Assembly (NCBI GenBank): GCA_022447545.1
Contig: JAKVBI010000002.1
Span: 121,665 to 185,664, forward strand
DNA length: 64,000 nucleotides
Origin: Myxococcota bacterium
Lineage (GTDB): Bacteria > Myxococcota_A > UBA9160 > SMWR01
Direction: 5' to 3'
Position 1 is the stretch's first letter; every line of letters starts with the position of its first letter. Of the stretch, positions 41,182 through 49,265 are shown piece by piece. The notes under the pieces were generated by a model that saw only the letters and a list, made by a program, of their open reading frames with translations, was not told where the DNA came from and did no database searches. The position numbers and the translations under genes were made by a program.

Positions 41182-42906
41182 TTGGCACGTTTCCCCATGG
41201 CGCCGTCCGCGACCTGTCGACCCCTGGCAGGGCGTGGAGTGACGGCCCTCTTGGCGGTTCTCTTGGCGGGAGCCGCCAACGCCCTGGGGCCCCAGCCCCC
41301 GGCTCCGGACTTTCCTTCGAACCGTCCTCCCGACTTCTCGGACACCCTGCAGAAAGACCCTCAGGGCGATGGCCTGACCCTCCCGCCCATTCCGACGCCC
41401 CGGGCGGGATCTCTTCCCGGAACCCTGCAGATCTACGTGGGAGAGATCGCCGTCGAGGGCAACACCGCGCTTCCCGAGGAGATGGTGGCGGGTGCCGTCG
41501 CCCTCTACGTGGGCCGCGAACTGGACAACTCGGATCTCGAAGATCTGCGCGAGACCCTTCAGCGCGCCTATCTCGACACCGGCTTCGTCAACACCCGGGT
41601 GTTCCTACCCGATCAGGACCTCCAAGGAGGAGTGCTCCGGGTCCGCGTCGTCGAAGGACAATTGGCCGACGTGATCATCACGGGCAACAGCAGCTACCGA
41701 GACGCCTACCTCACCGAGCAACTGCGGGGCCCAGCCGATCGCCCCCTGAACGCCTTTGAAATCGAGCGGAACCTGGCGGTCCTGCAGGCGGAGACGGGCA
41801 TCGAGAAAATTCACGCGACCCTCGAACCCGGTGACCAAGCCGACGAGGCCATCCTGCATGTGAAGGTCGTGGAGTCTTCACGTCTGCGGGCAGGGCTCGC
41901 GTACGGCAACATGCTCAACCCGCTGATCGGCGAACAGGCTGGGCTCATTCAGGCCAGCGTCCGCAACCCGCTGGGTCTCGGCGATGTCCTCGCGGGTGGC
42001 TTCGGTATCTCCGAGGGCCTGAACGACGTGGCTCTGGGCTACACGATCCGGACTCCTCGTAGCGGTACGGTCCTCCGACTCGGCTTCCGCTGGGCCGAAG
42101 TCAGGATCGTCGAGGAAAGTCTGGACCCCTTCGACATCGAGAGCGACTACCTGATGACATCCATAGATCTCACCCAGGCCCTCTGGTCCGGCGAACACTC
42201 GGTCCTGGAAGCGGGAGTCCGCGCCGAATGGCGCCAGAGTCGCTCGACAGTCCTCGGTTTCCCCTTCGCCTTTTCGGACGCAGCCGACGACGGCCGCCTG
42301 AGCGACAGCGTGCTGCGCATCTACCAGCAGTGGCAGACCCAAACCCGGCATCAAGCCCTGGGGCTGCGCTCGACCTGGAGCGTGGGCTTCGACGTCCTGG
42401 GGGCCACCTCGGGCCCCACCGATACCGCCGAATTCGCCTCCTGGTTGGGCCAGCTCCATTGGCTCTACCGCTTCGAGAACAGTGGACTGGAGCTTCACCT
42501 TCGCGGCAACGTCCAGCTGGCCCTCGACCCTCTGCTGCCCTTCGAACGCTATTCACTGGGCGGCGCTGCGAGCGTGCGGGGATATCGGGAGAACCAATTG
42601 ATCCGGGACAACGGCTACTCGCTAGGACTCACCGCGATCCTGCCCTTGCGCCGGGACGTGAACTCCCGGAGTGTGCTGGCGGTCGGGCCCTTCGTCGATT
42701 TTGGACGCGCCTGGAGCCACGGGCGAAGCGGCACTCCGCCCTCTCAAGATCTCGCCAGTATCGGCGCAGTAGCGATGTGGGCCCCGTGGCCCTGGCTGCG
42801 TCTCGAGTTCTCCTACGGGGCCAAACTGATCGACGTCGCGACCCTGGGCAATGGCAGCATTCAAGACCACGGCATCGGGTTCCGGGTGTTTGCCAACCGG
42901 CCGTAA
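41182..42906 (+). CDS. TpsB transporter of the ShlB/FhaC/HecB family
   Basis: 574 residues that form the outer-membrane channel of a two-partner secretion system. Signal peptide at 1-36, then a proline-rich linker, POTRA-like domains (IYVGEIAVEGNTALPEEMV; LADVIITGNSSYRDAYLTEQL) at about 85-230, and a 16-strand barrel with the loop-6 VRGYRENQ motif at about 465, completed by a C-terminal strand (IGFRVFANRP). It begins 3 bp after the TpsA stop, so the two are translated together and are almost certainly partners. Its stop is 15 bp from that of the converging methyltransferase. Confidence 0.95.
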   Translation: MARFPMAPSATCRPLAGRGVTALLAVLLAGAANALGPQPPAPDFPSNRPPDFSDTLQKDPQGDGLTLPPIPTPRAGSLPGTLQIYVGEIAVEGNTALPEEMVAGAVALYVGRELDNSDLEDLRETLQRAYLDTGFVNTRVFLPDQDLQGGVLRVRVVEGQLADVIITGNSSYRDAYLTEQLRGPADRPLNAFEIERNLAVLQAETGIEKIHATLEPGDQADEAILHVKVVESSRLRAGLAYGNMLNPLIGEQAGLIQASVRNPLGLGDVLAGGFGISEGLNDVALGYTIRTPRSGTVLRLGFRWAEVRIVEESLDPFDIESDYLMTSIDLTQALWSGEHSVLEAGVRAEWRQSRSTVLGFPFAFSDAADDGRLSDSVLRIYQQWQTQTRHQALGLRSTWSVGFDVLGATSGPTDTAEFASWLGQLHWLYRFENSGLELHLRGNVQLALDPLLPFERYSLGGAASVRGYRENQLIRDNGYSLGLTAILPLRRDVNSRSVLAVGPFVDFGRAWSHGRSGTPPSQDLASIGAVAMWAPWPWLRLEFSYGAKLIDVATLGNGSIQDHGIGFRVFANRP

Positions 42907-42921
42907 TGACGCGGTGTGAAA

Positions 42922-43614
42922 TCAGCTGGGGGTGTCATTTCCGACTGAGCCCCAAACGATGAAGTGTCGATCAGAAACCGCCGCGTCACGCAGATGCGCC
43001 AACCCCGCAGAAGCCAGCTGCTCGCGCACCTCACCGAGCCGGTAGGCGGCACGCAGCGAGTGGTAGAAATCCCGGCGCAGGATCTCGGGCTCGCCGGACG
43101 CGTACTGGTCGACCATGTCCCGAGCCATCCCCTCGTCACTGGGGCGCATCAGATCCATCACAAACACGCGCGTATGCGGATGGCCGCCGAGGCCCACCGA
43201 ATCCCACAGAATGGCGGGGTCGGGCAGATGGTGGAGCAATGAGTTGGAGAAGACGAGATCGTAGGGGGCGTGCAGATGTGCACGACTCGTCGTATCCAGG
43301 GGCAGAAGAGCCTCGTGAAACAGGACCCGGCCCTCATTGGTCTGGCAACGCACATCGGCGCGGCCCAGGGCGAGCATGGCGGGGGAACCATCCAGTGCAT
43401 CGACCCTCCACCCCGGTCGAGCAGCAGCGAAACGGAATGAGATATCCCCCGGTCCACAACCGAGATCTAGGGCGGCCCCGGTTTCCGGAAGTTGGCCCAG
43501 ACGCTCCAGAAGCAGGCGGATGAACTCGCCGTGAGGCTCGGAGAAATCGGCCTCGGCGTAGGCACGCGCCTGTTCTTCGTCGAGCATCAGTTCGGGCTCG
43601 GGAATCCGCTGCAT
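42922..43614 (-). CDS. Class I SAM-dependent methyltransferase
   Basis: 230 residues from ATG 43614 (MQRIPEPELMLDEEQARAYA), which has AAAGGG about nine bases upstream; a longer frame from 43647 is possible. ALDLGCGPGDISFRFAAARPG is the SAM-binding motif I and VDALDGSPAMLALGRA motif post-I. DLVFSNSLLHHLPDP follows. The Glu-Pro-Glu start resembles UbiE-like or tellurite-resistance-like methyltransferases, but substrate is not identifiable. Converges on the TpsB gene. Confidence 0.85.
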   Translation of the reverse strand: MQRIPEPELMLDEEQARAYAEADFSEPHGEFIRLLLERLGQLPETGAALDLGCGPGDISFRFAAARPGWRVDALDGSPAMLALGRADVRCQTNEGRVLFHEALLPLDTTSRAHLHAPYDLVFSNSLLHHLPDPAILWDSVGLGGHPHTRVFVMDLMRPSDEGMARDMVDQYASGEPEILRRDFYHSLRAAYRLGEVREQLASAGLAHLRDAAVSDRHFIVWGSVGNDTPS

Positions 43615-43651
43615 GACTCGAACCCTTTGTGGAACCACCGGACCCATGGGA

Positions 43652-44044
43652 TCAAACAGTCGCTGGGTCGCGGGTCAAGCTCGCCAGCAGCCGCAAAGCC
43701 ACGACACCCACGATCAACTCGAAAACCAGGGCCGAAACATTGTAGAACGACTGATCCCCCTCGATCAGGCAGCCGATCAGTCGAGAGGTCCCTAGCCCCA
43801 AGGCCAGAAAGCCCAGCGCCGTCAGCGCGGGGACCCGCAGCCACTCACGCAGTAGTGCGAGACCCACCAGCACACCGATGGCCGCCTGCACGCCACCGTA
43901 CATGGCGCGAAGTTCGACGTTGGCCGTGGGGTTCAAAGCCTTCACACCCGCCATCGTCTCGAGGGTATCTGGCGCAAACAGGCAGTAGAGCCCGTAGGGG
44001 AGCCAAACCAAAGTCATCAAAGCGAGAAATGCACGAACGGCCAT
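43652..44044 (-). CDS. DUF4345-like four-helix membrane protein
   Basis: 130 residues with four hydrophobic segments: FLALMTLVWLPYGLYCLF, then after PDTLETMAGVKALNPTANVELRAMYGGVQAAIGV, next LTALGFLALGLGTSRLIG, and VFELIVGVVALRLL. ELRAMYGGVQ and GLGTSRLIG are hallmarks of DUF4345 proteins. The family is of unknown function. ATG 44044 has AAGGAG eight bases upstream; the frame remains open to 44404 but without protein-like character there. It lies 37 bp upstream of the methyltransferase start. Confidence 0.75.
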   Translation of the reverse strand: MAVRAFLALMTLVWLPYGLYCLFAPDTLETMAGVKALNPTANVELRAMYGGVQAAIGVLVGLALLREWLRVPALTALGFLALGLGTSRLIGCLIEGDQSFYNVSALVFELIVGVVALRLLASLTRDPATV

Positions 44045-44117
44045 GCTGTGTCTCCTTGTGGCTGCACCGTGCCACGGTGTACCGCCGATCCGGAGACCGT
44101 ACCACGCGTCGGGCGAA

Positions 44118-44675
44118 TCAGAGACCGCGGGACGGACGGCTACGGTGCAGCTCCGGCTCCGTGAACTCCTCCCAGGCGGGAGACCCAGCCGGCAACAAAG
44201 TATCACGGCGAGCAAAGGCCAGCCGCGCAGCGAGCCCAAAGGCCACCACCACACATGCACTCGAAAGCAGATGTACCCCCATCGCCAGGGCTTCACAACT
44301 TTCCAACAGGCCCCATCGAGAGAGCAGCCAGTTCCAATCGTGTATGTGTCCACCCACGAGGGGCAGTGCCTGGGCCTGGGCGTCTCCCAGATAACGGGCA
44401 ACATTCATGCCGCTCTCCCCCAGCCACAACAAACAAATGAGCGCTTCGAAGGGCTCACCGCGACGCGCGAAGTGAACCGCGAAGGCTACGGGGAAGAAGA
44501 GTTGGCCAAACGTCCCGCCCAGAAAATGCAGGGTGGTGCCCCCGAAGGCCAGCACAAGGTGGCCCCCTTCGTGCAGTGCGAGGTTCACACCATCAAGAAA
44601 GTGATACTCGTAGGCAAAGACGAGCCAGACCACATAGGGGGCAAGGGCGACCACGAGCAAGCGTCGTAATTGCAT
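44118..44675 (-). CDS. Membrane protein with HEGGH motif, metalloprotease-like
   Basis: 185 residues with an N-terminal helix (VVALAPYVVWLVFAYEY) and HEGGH at 35-39 within NLALHEGGHLVLAFG, then GTFGQLFFPVAFAV and a helix. HExxH inside a membrane segment is the arrangement of M50-type site-2-like proteases; here it is followed by a GGxxGQ stretch rather than the NPDG motif seen in M50, so activity is uncertain. A late HIHDWNWLL holds further His and Asp that might bind metal. Next to the 30-residue membrane peptide and DUF4345 genes on the same strand. Confidence 0.65.
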   Translation of the reverse strand: MQLRRLLVVALAPYVVWLVFAYEYHFLDGVNLALHEGGHLVLAFGGTTLHFLGGTFGQLFFPVAFAVHFARRGEPFEALICLLWLGESGMNVARYLGDAQAQALPLVGGHIHDWNWLLSRWGLLESCEALAMGVHLLSSACVVVAFGLAARLAFARRDTLLPAGSPAWEEFTEPELHRSRPSRGL

Positions 44676-44753
44676 CGCACGCCTGCATCGGCCGACCCCG
44701 GGATAGACATGAGCGCCTGACCGGAGGCCCTGGACTTCCCGCTCGATTGGGGC

Positions 44754-44846
44754 TCAGCCTGGAACGTTCCGCGCCAGCGTAACGACCAGATAGAACAAAG
44801 CGACCGCACAGGCCGCCACGATTGCGATTCGAACCGGGTTGCTCAT
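44754..44846 (-). CDS. 30-residue single-helix membrane peptide
   Basis: A short frame, MSNPVRIAIVAACAVALFYL then VVTLARNVPG, with one transmembrane helix and short soluble ends. It is preceded by GGAGG eight bases before the ATG at 44846, a strong Shine-Dalgarno for such a small frame. Small single-helix proteins often modulate nearby membrane complexes. The next gene on the same strand is the HEGGH membrane protein, 78 bp away. Support is the start signal plus hydrophobicity alone. Confidence 0.5.
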   Translation of the reverse strand: MSNPVRIAIVAACAVALFYLVVTLARNVPG

Positions 44847-45028
44847 GACGAAACCTCCGGAGGCCGGAAACGGCGACCCGAGGCTAACACGATTCCAGCC
44901 GAAGACACCGGGAAGCTGCTCCGCCGGCATGAACAATTTGGCCATGGAGCGAACCGCGCAACCCGCCTTGCACCCGAAGTCAGCCCCTGGGTTAGTATGG
45001 TGGGAGTCCCCTCAGCCAGGAGATCGCC

Positions 45029-45418
45029 ATGCTCAACGTCGAGCCCGAGTACACCGAAATCCCCGCCCAAACCCTCGAACAGCTGGAAAAATTCCGCGAA
45101 GAGCACGCCGACGACGAAATAGGGACGATCGCTCAGACCGTACTGTTCGAAGACGAAAAATTGCGCGTCTGGGAGATGAAACTCGAGCCGGGAGAGAGCA
45201 GCGACCTCCACCACCACGTCAACGACTACTACCTCGTGATCATGTCGGGAGACCTGGTGGCCGGGGTTCCGCCCAAATCCTCGGGAATGGACATCTTCGC
45301 CGTCCGGATCCCACCCGAGGGCAACACCGTGGCCATCCCAAAGGGGGGAATCGAGTGGGCCTACAACATCGGTGAGAAGACCTACCACGAGATCCTCATC
45401 GAGATGAAGGACAGCTGA
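45029..45418 (+). CDS. Cupin-domain protein
   Basis: 129 residues. GTIAQTVLFEDEKLRVWEMKLEPGESSDLHHHVNDYYLVIMSGDLV contains the classical cupin motif 1 with a HHH-x4 pattern plus a Glu-like Asp region, and IPPEGNTVAIPKGGIEW is motif 2, so a metal site is probable. The rather long acidic helix before it (EQLEKFREEHADDE) is unusual. ATG 45029 has AGGAG about seven bases upstream. Solitary gene facing right, converging on the SnoaL-like gene with a 19 bp gap. Substrate unknown. Confidence 0.8.
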   Translation: MLNVEPEYTEIPAQTLEQLEKFREEHADDEIGTIAQTVLFEDEKLRVWEMKLEPGESSDLHHHVNDYYLVIMSGDLVAGVPPKSSGMDIFAVRIPPEGNTVAIPKGGIEWAYNIGEKTYHEILIEMKDS

Positions 45419-45437
45419 ACCCGGCAGTATCGCTCGC

Positions 45438-45929
45438 TCAATCCGCCTGGGGAACCAGCGAAGCCAGCGTAGTGGGAATCGGCCCGAAAGCACTGCTCGA
45501 CCGTGCAACGGCCTGTTCGATACGGTGATGAATCCGCCATCCGTCGGAGGTGCGGGCGTAATCGACCTGGTAAATCCCCGCCACGCTCCCCTGTGTGGAC
45601 CCTTGCAGCGAGCGGAACTCGAAGTGGATCCAGCTGTTGGCTCGATCGCCCTCGATGCAAACCGAGGGAACATGGATCAGGTGCAACCCCCGGTAGCTTT
45701 CGTTGATCCGCCGGCAGAAGGCCGCGAGCTCCGAGCGCCCGCGAAAGAACTCTCCCCGTGTGCGGCCGACGGGGAGCATCTCGAAGATCCCGTCCTCGGT
45801 GAACAAGCTCGCCCAACCCTCGGGGTTGGCGGTATCCCAGGTACGGGCGTACTCACCCTCGAGGTTGAGGATCGCGAGGTGGGATTCGATGTCATATTCC
45901 GAGGTCGAGCTGGGAGTCTTCGAATTCAC
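45438..45929 (-). CDS. NTF2/SnoaL-like protein
   Basis: 163 residues with a cone-shaped alpha+beta fold typical of SnoaL-type cyclases, dehydratases or isomerase relatives. The pattern HLAILNLEGEYARTWDTANPEGWASLFTEDGIFEM (helix, turn, then strand with W-x-x-L-F-T-x-D-G) is the family hallmark, and the C-terminal YARTSDGWRIHHRIEQ is the last two strands. A conserved Asp in the pocket is present. The GTG at 45929 has a GGGGG stretch six bases upstream. Converges on the cupin gene; no clear pathway partner. Confidence 0.8.
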   Translation of the reverse strand: MNSKTPSSTSEYDIESHLAILNLEGEYARTWDTANPEGWASLFTEDGIFEMLPVGRTRGEFFRGRSELAAFCRRINESYRGLHLIHVPSVCIEGDRANSWIHFEFRSLQGSTQGSVAGIYQVDYARTSDGWRIHHRIEQAVARSSSAFGPIPTTLASLVPQAD

Positions 45930-45982
45930 AGTTTCCCCCTGTGGATGTGCGGAGCAGCATGCCCCAGAGATCCCTCACGCGT

Positions 45983-46474
45983 CTAGCCAGGCTCCACCAC
46001 ACCCCGTAGGGCGAGTTCGGCCCGCAGGTTCTCCACACGGCGCCGGTTCACACCGAGGTCGCCGTATCCGACGCGTGATGCCGAGCGGACCTCGATGACT
46101 CCCCGATCGGCGTACACACGCAGATCCAGATCATCCACGAAACGGAACAGCGCACTGCGACACTCTGCGCGAAGCCAGCCCTGCCCCTCGGCCACCACGA
46201 TCACGCGCGGCAGCGCGCCCACCACTTCACGGGTGACCTGCCAGGCAACCTCCGGATTCCCCCGGATCACCAGGGGTGCCACAGCGTGTTGGACATCGCT
46301 GGCCTCGCTGGACACGCAGTTGGGCGTGTCGGGACACGGTGCCAGACCGTTTCCGAGGCCCCCAGTCGGAGGTGTCAGGGGCGAAGCGCAGCCCAACACC
46401 CCGAGCATCATCCAGCACGCCAGAAGATTCGCGAAGGTTCCACCGAACCGCCGGCAGGCACTCTTTCCGCGCAC
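45983..46474 (-). CDS. DUF1499-family lipoprotein
   Basis: About 163 residues from a GTG at 46474. A hydrophobic leader (FANLLACWMMLGVLGCASP) with lipobox VLGC precedes the DUF1499 domain, which opens LAPCPDTPNCVSSEASD with the two conserved cysteines and contains ITREVV-like helix and DLDLRVYADRGVIEVRSASRVG. The family is of unknown role, though most are exported. Start codon and Shine-Dalgarno are weak, so a few residues either way is possible. It diverges from the acyltransferase gene across 28 bp. Confidence 0.8.
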   Translation of the reverse strand: MRGKSACRRFGGTFANLLACWMMLGVLGCASPLTPPTGGLGNGLAPCPDTPNCVSSEASDVQHAVAPLVIRGNPEVAWQVTREVVGALPRVIVVAEGQGWLRAECRSALFRFVDDLDLRVYADRGVIEVRSASRVGYGDLGVNRRRVENLRAELALRGVVEPG

Positions 46475-46502
46475 TTCATCGAGTTGTGCAAGAATCCCCA
46501 CC

Positions 46503-47252
46503 GTGGGCTCAAGAATCGTCGCCTGGATCTTCACCATTCCCTTCCTGATTGCCTTTGGCATCGTGCTGTTGGTCTTCGATCCGCTCCAGCGAGTCGCTCG
46601 CCTGTTCGGCCAACACCCCCAGGAAATCGTCGCGGGCTGGCTACAGGTGGCTCTGGTGGGAACCTTTCGAATCGCGGGTACGAGACTCGAAGTGGAACGC
46701 TCAACCGCCATCGAACCCCACCGTTCGTACCTGTTGGTCGCCAACCATCAGAGCATGTTCGACATCCCGATTCTCGGCAACCTGCTCTTCTCCAACTTCC
46801 CGAAATACGTCTCCAAGGAAGAGTTGGCACGCTGGCTGCCCAGCATCTCCTACAACCTGAGAAGGGGGGGCAACGCAATCATCCAGCGGGGTGACCGAGA
46901 GCAGGCGACGGAAGCCATCCGACAACTCGGCCGCGAGATTCACCGAAGGGGCACCTCAGCGGTTATCTATCCCGAAGGCACCCGGGCCCGGGCCGGAAAA
47001 CTCGGACGTTTCCGACTGCCGGGCTTCCAGGCTTTGTTGGAATCGGCGCCCGATGTTCCAGTGGTCCCCGTGACCATCGACGAGTCCTGGCGCCTGCTCG
47101 AGCACAACCTGTTCCCCATTCCCTTCGGCACCCGGGTCCATGTACGCATTGGCGACCCCATCGCGCGAAGTGAAGACCAGTCCCCCCGAGATCTCCTCAA
47201 CCAGGTCCGCGCGGAAATCGAAGGCACCCTCGAGAGATGGCGCGCGGTCTGA
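46503..47252 (+). CDS. 1-acyl-sn-glycerol-3-phosphate acyltransferase (PlsC-like)
   Basis: 249 residues. A hydrophobic N-terminal helix (AWIFTIPFLIAFGIVLLVF) anchors it to the inner membrane. Acyltransferase block I is NHQSMFDIPI with the catalytic His and Asp, block III is YPEGTRARAGK, and VPVVPVTIDESW is block IV. It would convert lysophosphatidic to phosphatidic acid, although glycerophospholipid-related relatives exist. GTG 46503 has only a weak Shine-Dalgarno. It converges on the Ddn-like gene with a 30 bp gap. Confidence 0.88.
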   Translation: MGSRIVAWIFTIPFLIAFGIVLLVFDPLQRVARLFGQHPQEIVAGWLQVALVGTFRIAGTRLEVERSTAIEPHRSYLLVANHQSMFDIPILGNLLFSNFPKYVSKEELARWLPSISYNLRRGGNAIIQRGDREQATEAIRQLGREIHRRGTSAVIYPEGTRARAGKLGRFRLPGFQALLESAPDVPVVPVTIDESWRLLEHNLFPIPFGTRVHVRIGDPIARSEDQSPRDLLNQVRAEIEGTLERWRAV

Positions 47253-47282
47253 GGTGACCGGGAGGGTTCTCAGCGGGATCCC

Positions 47283-47747
47283 TCACGAAACGGACCGACT
47301 CGACGACGGCGAATCACCCTCCGGCTCCAGCACCACCACCGGGATCTCCCGCTCGGTTCGCTCGGCATAATCGCGATAGCTCGGCTCCTGTGCCAACAGC
47401 GACGACCAGATCTCGTCGCGCTCGACGTCCTGAGCTTCCCGTGCCGCCACGGCGATCGTTCGGCCCCGCACCTGAATCTCCGCACGGGGTCGAGCCCGCA
47501 GGTTGTGGACCCAGCCCGGATGGCGAGGTTCCCCCAGAAAGGAGCCAATCACCACGTAGGCACCGCCATGGGGCAGGTAGGTCAGCGCCGTCGTGCGCCG
47601 ACTCCGAGTCCTGGCACCGGTGGTGGACAACAGCAGCACTGGCATCCCGATCATCTCGCCCAACAGGCGTCCACCGCTGATGCGATAGATGAAGGGATGA
47701 ATCTTCCAAAACCACTCCACCACACGCGTGCGTTTCATGGCCGCCAT
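47283..47747 (-). CDS. Ddn-like deazaflavin(F420)-dependent nitroreductase family protein
   Basis: 154 residues. The split-barrel Ddn fold is recognised by WKIHPFIYRISGGRLLG, MPVLLLSTTGARTRSRRTTALTYLPH and VHNLRARPRAEIQVRGRT, the set used by F420-dependent nitroreductases and related enzymes of mycobacteria. Flavin use is not directly visible. ATG 47747 has GGGAG eight bases upstream; the very long open frame beyond it (to 48098) is frame overlap with the next gene. It ends near the converging acyltransferase gene. Confidence 0.82.
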   Translation of the reverse strand: MAAMKRTRVVEWFWKIHPFIYRISGGRLLGEMIGMPVLLLSTTGARTRSRRTTALTYLPHGGAYVVIGSFLGEPRHPGWVHNLRARPRAEIQVRGRTIAVAAREAQDVERDEIWSSLLAQEPSYRDYAERTEREIPVVVLEPEGDSPSSSRSVS

Positions 47748-47823
47748 CGAGAATCTCCCAGTTCGTAAAAACCACAGGCACCCCGATGAACCCTCCCATG
47801 GGCCCTCGGAGCACGCTGCCGAT

Positions 47824-48381
47824 TCAGTGGAGCAACGCCCAGAGTCCCGCGATTGGCACTCCCCACACCAATAGAAACCCCACTCCCACCCAACCCGCAA
47901 AGGAGAAGAGATCGCCGGGCGTGACCGCTGGAACTTCACGGTCCAAGAGCAGGTCGGCTCGCACCTCTCCCACATGGCGATCCAGAAGTGCGTCGTCGAA
48001 TGGTTCGCCGTACAGATTCCGGCTTCGTCGTCCTCGGCGCAGCGCGCAAAAGACCGCCCGGGGCCGACCTGCAACCACGAACCCCATGGCAATGGCATTC
48101 AGGAGCACAGCCGCAGGAAATTGGAAGCAACCCGATGCGAGTTCCCAAGCCGCGATCTCGCCCTCGCCCGTCAGATCAGTCCCGTAGCTCGCCAGGGAGT
48201 GATGCAGATCGTGATAACGAACTGCACGGCGACGCCCGTCGGTGTTCGGAAACGCCACGGTGATGGGACCCAGCTTCACCCGCACCCAGCGATCGGAATC
48301 GCCCCCGTCGGGCGGAAGGCCTGCGGCCTTGTAGTAGTCCCGCCGGGCTTCGCGAAGCGATCGTGATCCATCCGTCGGCAT
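47824..48381 (-). CDS. Coq4-motif membrane protein of unknown role
   Basis: 185 residues. The N-terminal half is soluble and contains RYHDLHHSLASYGTDLTGEG: His57-Asp58, His61 and Glu73 give exactly the HDxxH-x11-E signature of Coq4, the ubiquinone-pathway decarboxylase/hydroxylase scaffold. The second half has two hydrophobic segments (FPAAVLLNAIAMGFVVAG; GWVGVGFLLVWGVPIAGLWAL). Whether it works on a quinone precursor is inference from that motif alone; the rest of the sequence does not obviously match Coq4. ATG 48381. It is followed by the Ddn-like gene on the same strand. Confidence 0.65.
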   Translation of the reverse strand: MPTDGSRSLREARRDYYKAAGLPPDGGDSDRWVRVKLGPITVAFPNTDGRRRAVRYHDLHHSLASYGTDLTGEGEIAAWELASGCFQFPAAVLLNAIAMGFVVAGRPRAVFCALRRGRRSRNLYGEPFDDALLDRHVGEVRADLLLDREVPAVTPGDLFSFAGWVGVGFLLVWGVPIAGLWALLH

Positions 48382-48442
48382 CTCTTCGTCAGCATATCAG
48401 AGACACTGCCGTGACCGGTGGAGTGCCACTGCCGCCACGGCG

Positions 48443-49219
48443 TCAACGACCTTGAAAACGAGGCTCGCGCTTTTCCATGAACGCAGCCAGGCCTTCTCCG
48501 AAGTCTTTGCTGCGAAACAGCTGCATCAGTTCCGCCATCACATGGTGGGTGTTGGCTTCGAAGGTCGAGTCGAGCCCTGTGCGCATACTGCGCTTGGCCG
48601 CAGCCACGGCAAGGGGTGGGTTCGAAGCCAACTCTTCCGCCCAGGACCGTGCCTCCTCCATCAGTTCGGCGTGGGGCACCACTTTATTGGCGAGGCCGAG
48701 CCGTTCGATCTCGGCCGCATCCAAGCGCCTGGCCAGCAACACCACCTCACAAGCCTTCTGCCAACCCAGCAGCCGCGGCAGCAGCCAGGTCCCCCCGCTC
48801 TCGGGCAACACACCTCGCTTTGTCGGAGCGACGAATTTCGCCTGGTCCGATGCGATCAGCATGTCGCATCCCAGCGCCAGGTCCATGCCATAGCCCGATG
48901 CGGCTCCGTTGAGGGCGCAGATCAGTGGAGTATCGATGCGGCGCATGACCATGGGAGGCATCTCGCCAATGCCCGCCGACCCGCTCCCATCAGTGATGTC
49001 GCTCGAACCACCTGCCACATCCTTGAGATCCAGGCCGGAGCAGAATCCGCGACCGGCTCCGGTCAAGAGAATGGCTCTCACATTGCGGTCCTGGTCGCAC
49101 TCGAGAAGGGCTTCGGACAACCCCTTCAACATCGATCCACTGATCGCGTTGAGGCGCTCTGGCCGATTCAACGTGATGGTGGTGACGTGTCCTTCACTTT
49201 CGTACAGAATCTCTGACAT
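48443..49219 (-). CDS. Enoyl-CoA hydratase/isomerase (crotonase) family protein
   Basis: 258 residues. ITLNRPERLNAISGSMLKGL opens the crotonase fold, AILLTGAGRGFCSGLDLKD is the CoA-binding and oxyanion region, and CALNGAASGYGMDLALGCDM the second oxyanion segment. The catalytic Glu region (TKRGVLPESGGTWLLPRL) keeps one Glu. The family includes hydratases and isomerases on acyl-CoA, so the exact reaction is open. ATG 49219 has GAGGAGG about seven bases upstream. It is the last gene of a run with the Ser-less hydrolase and the dioxygenase. Confidence 0.92.
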   Translation of the reverse strand: MSEILYESEGHVTTITLNRPERLNAISGSMLKGLSEALLECDQDRNVRAILLTGAGRGFCSGLDLKDVAGGSSDITDGSGSAGIGEMPPMVMRRIDTPLICALNGAASGYGMDLALGCDMLIASDQAKFVAPTKRGVLPESGGTWLLPRLLGWQKACEVVLLARRLDAAEIERLGLANKVVPHAELMEEARSWAEELASNPPLAVAAAKRSMRTGLDSTFEANTHHVMAELMQLFRSKDFGEGLAAFMEKREPRFQGR

Positions 49220-49265
49220 TCGATCCTCCTCTGCCGCCCGGGGGGCGGAGCCTCCCGTAGCCGCT

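Noticed and set aside
43652-44404. Longer version of the DUF4345 protein starting at 44404
   Set aside because: Residues before the ATG at 44044 are Cys/Trp/Arg rich and unlike the family; the inner ATG has a strong AAGGAG.
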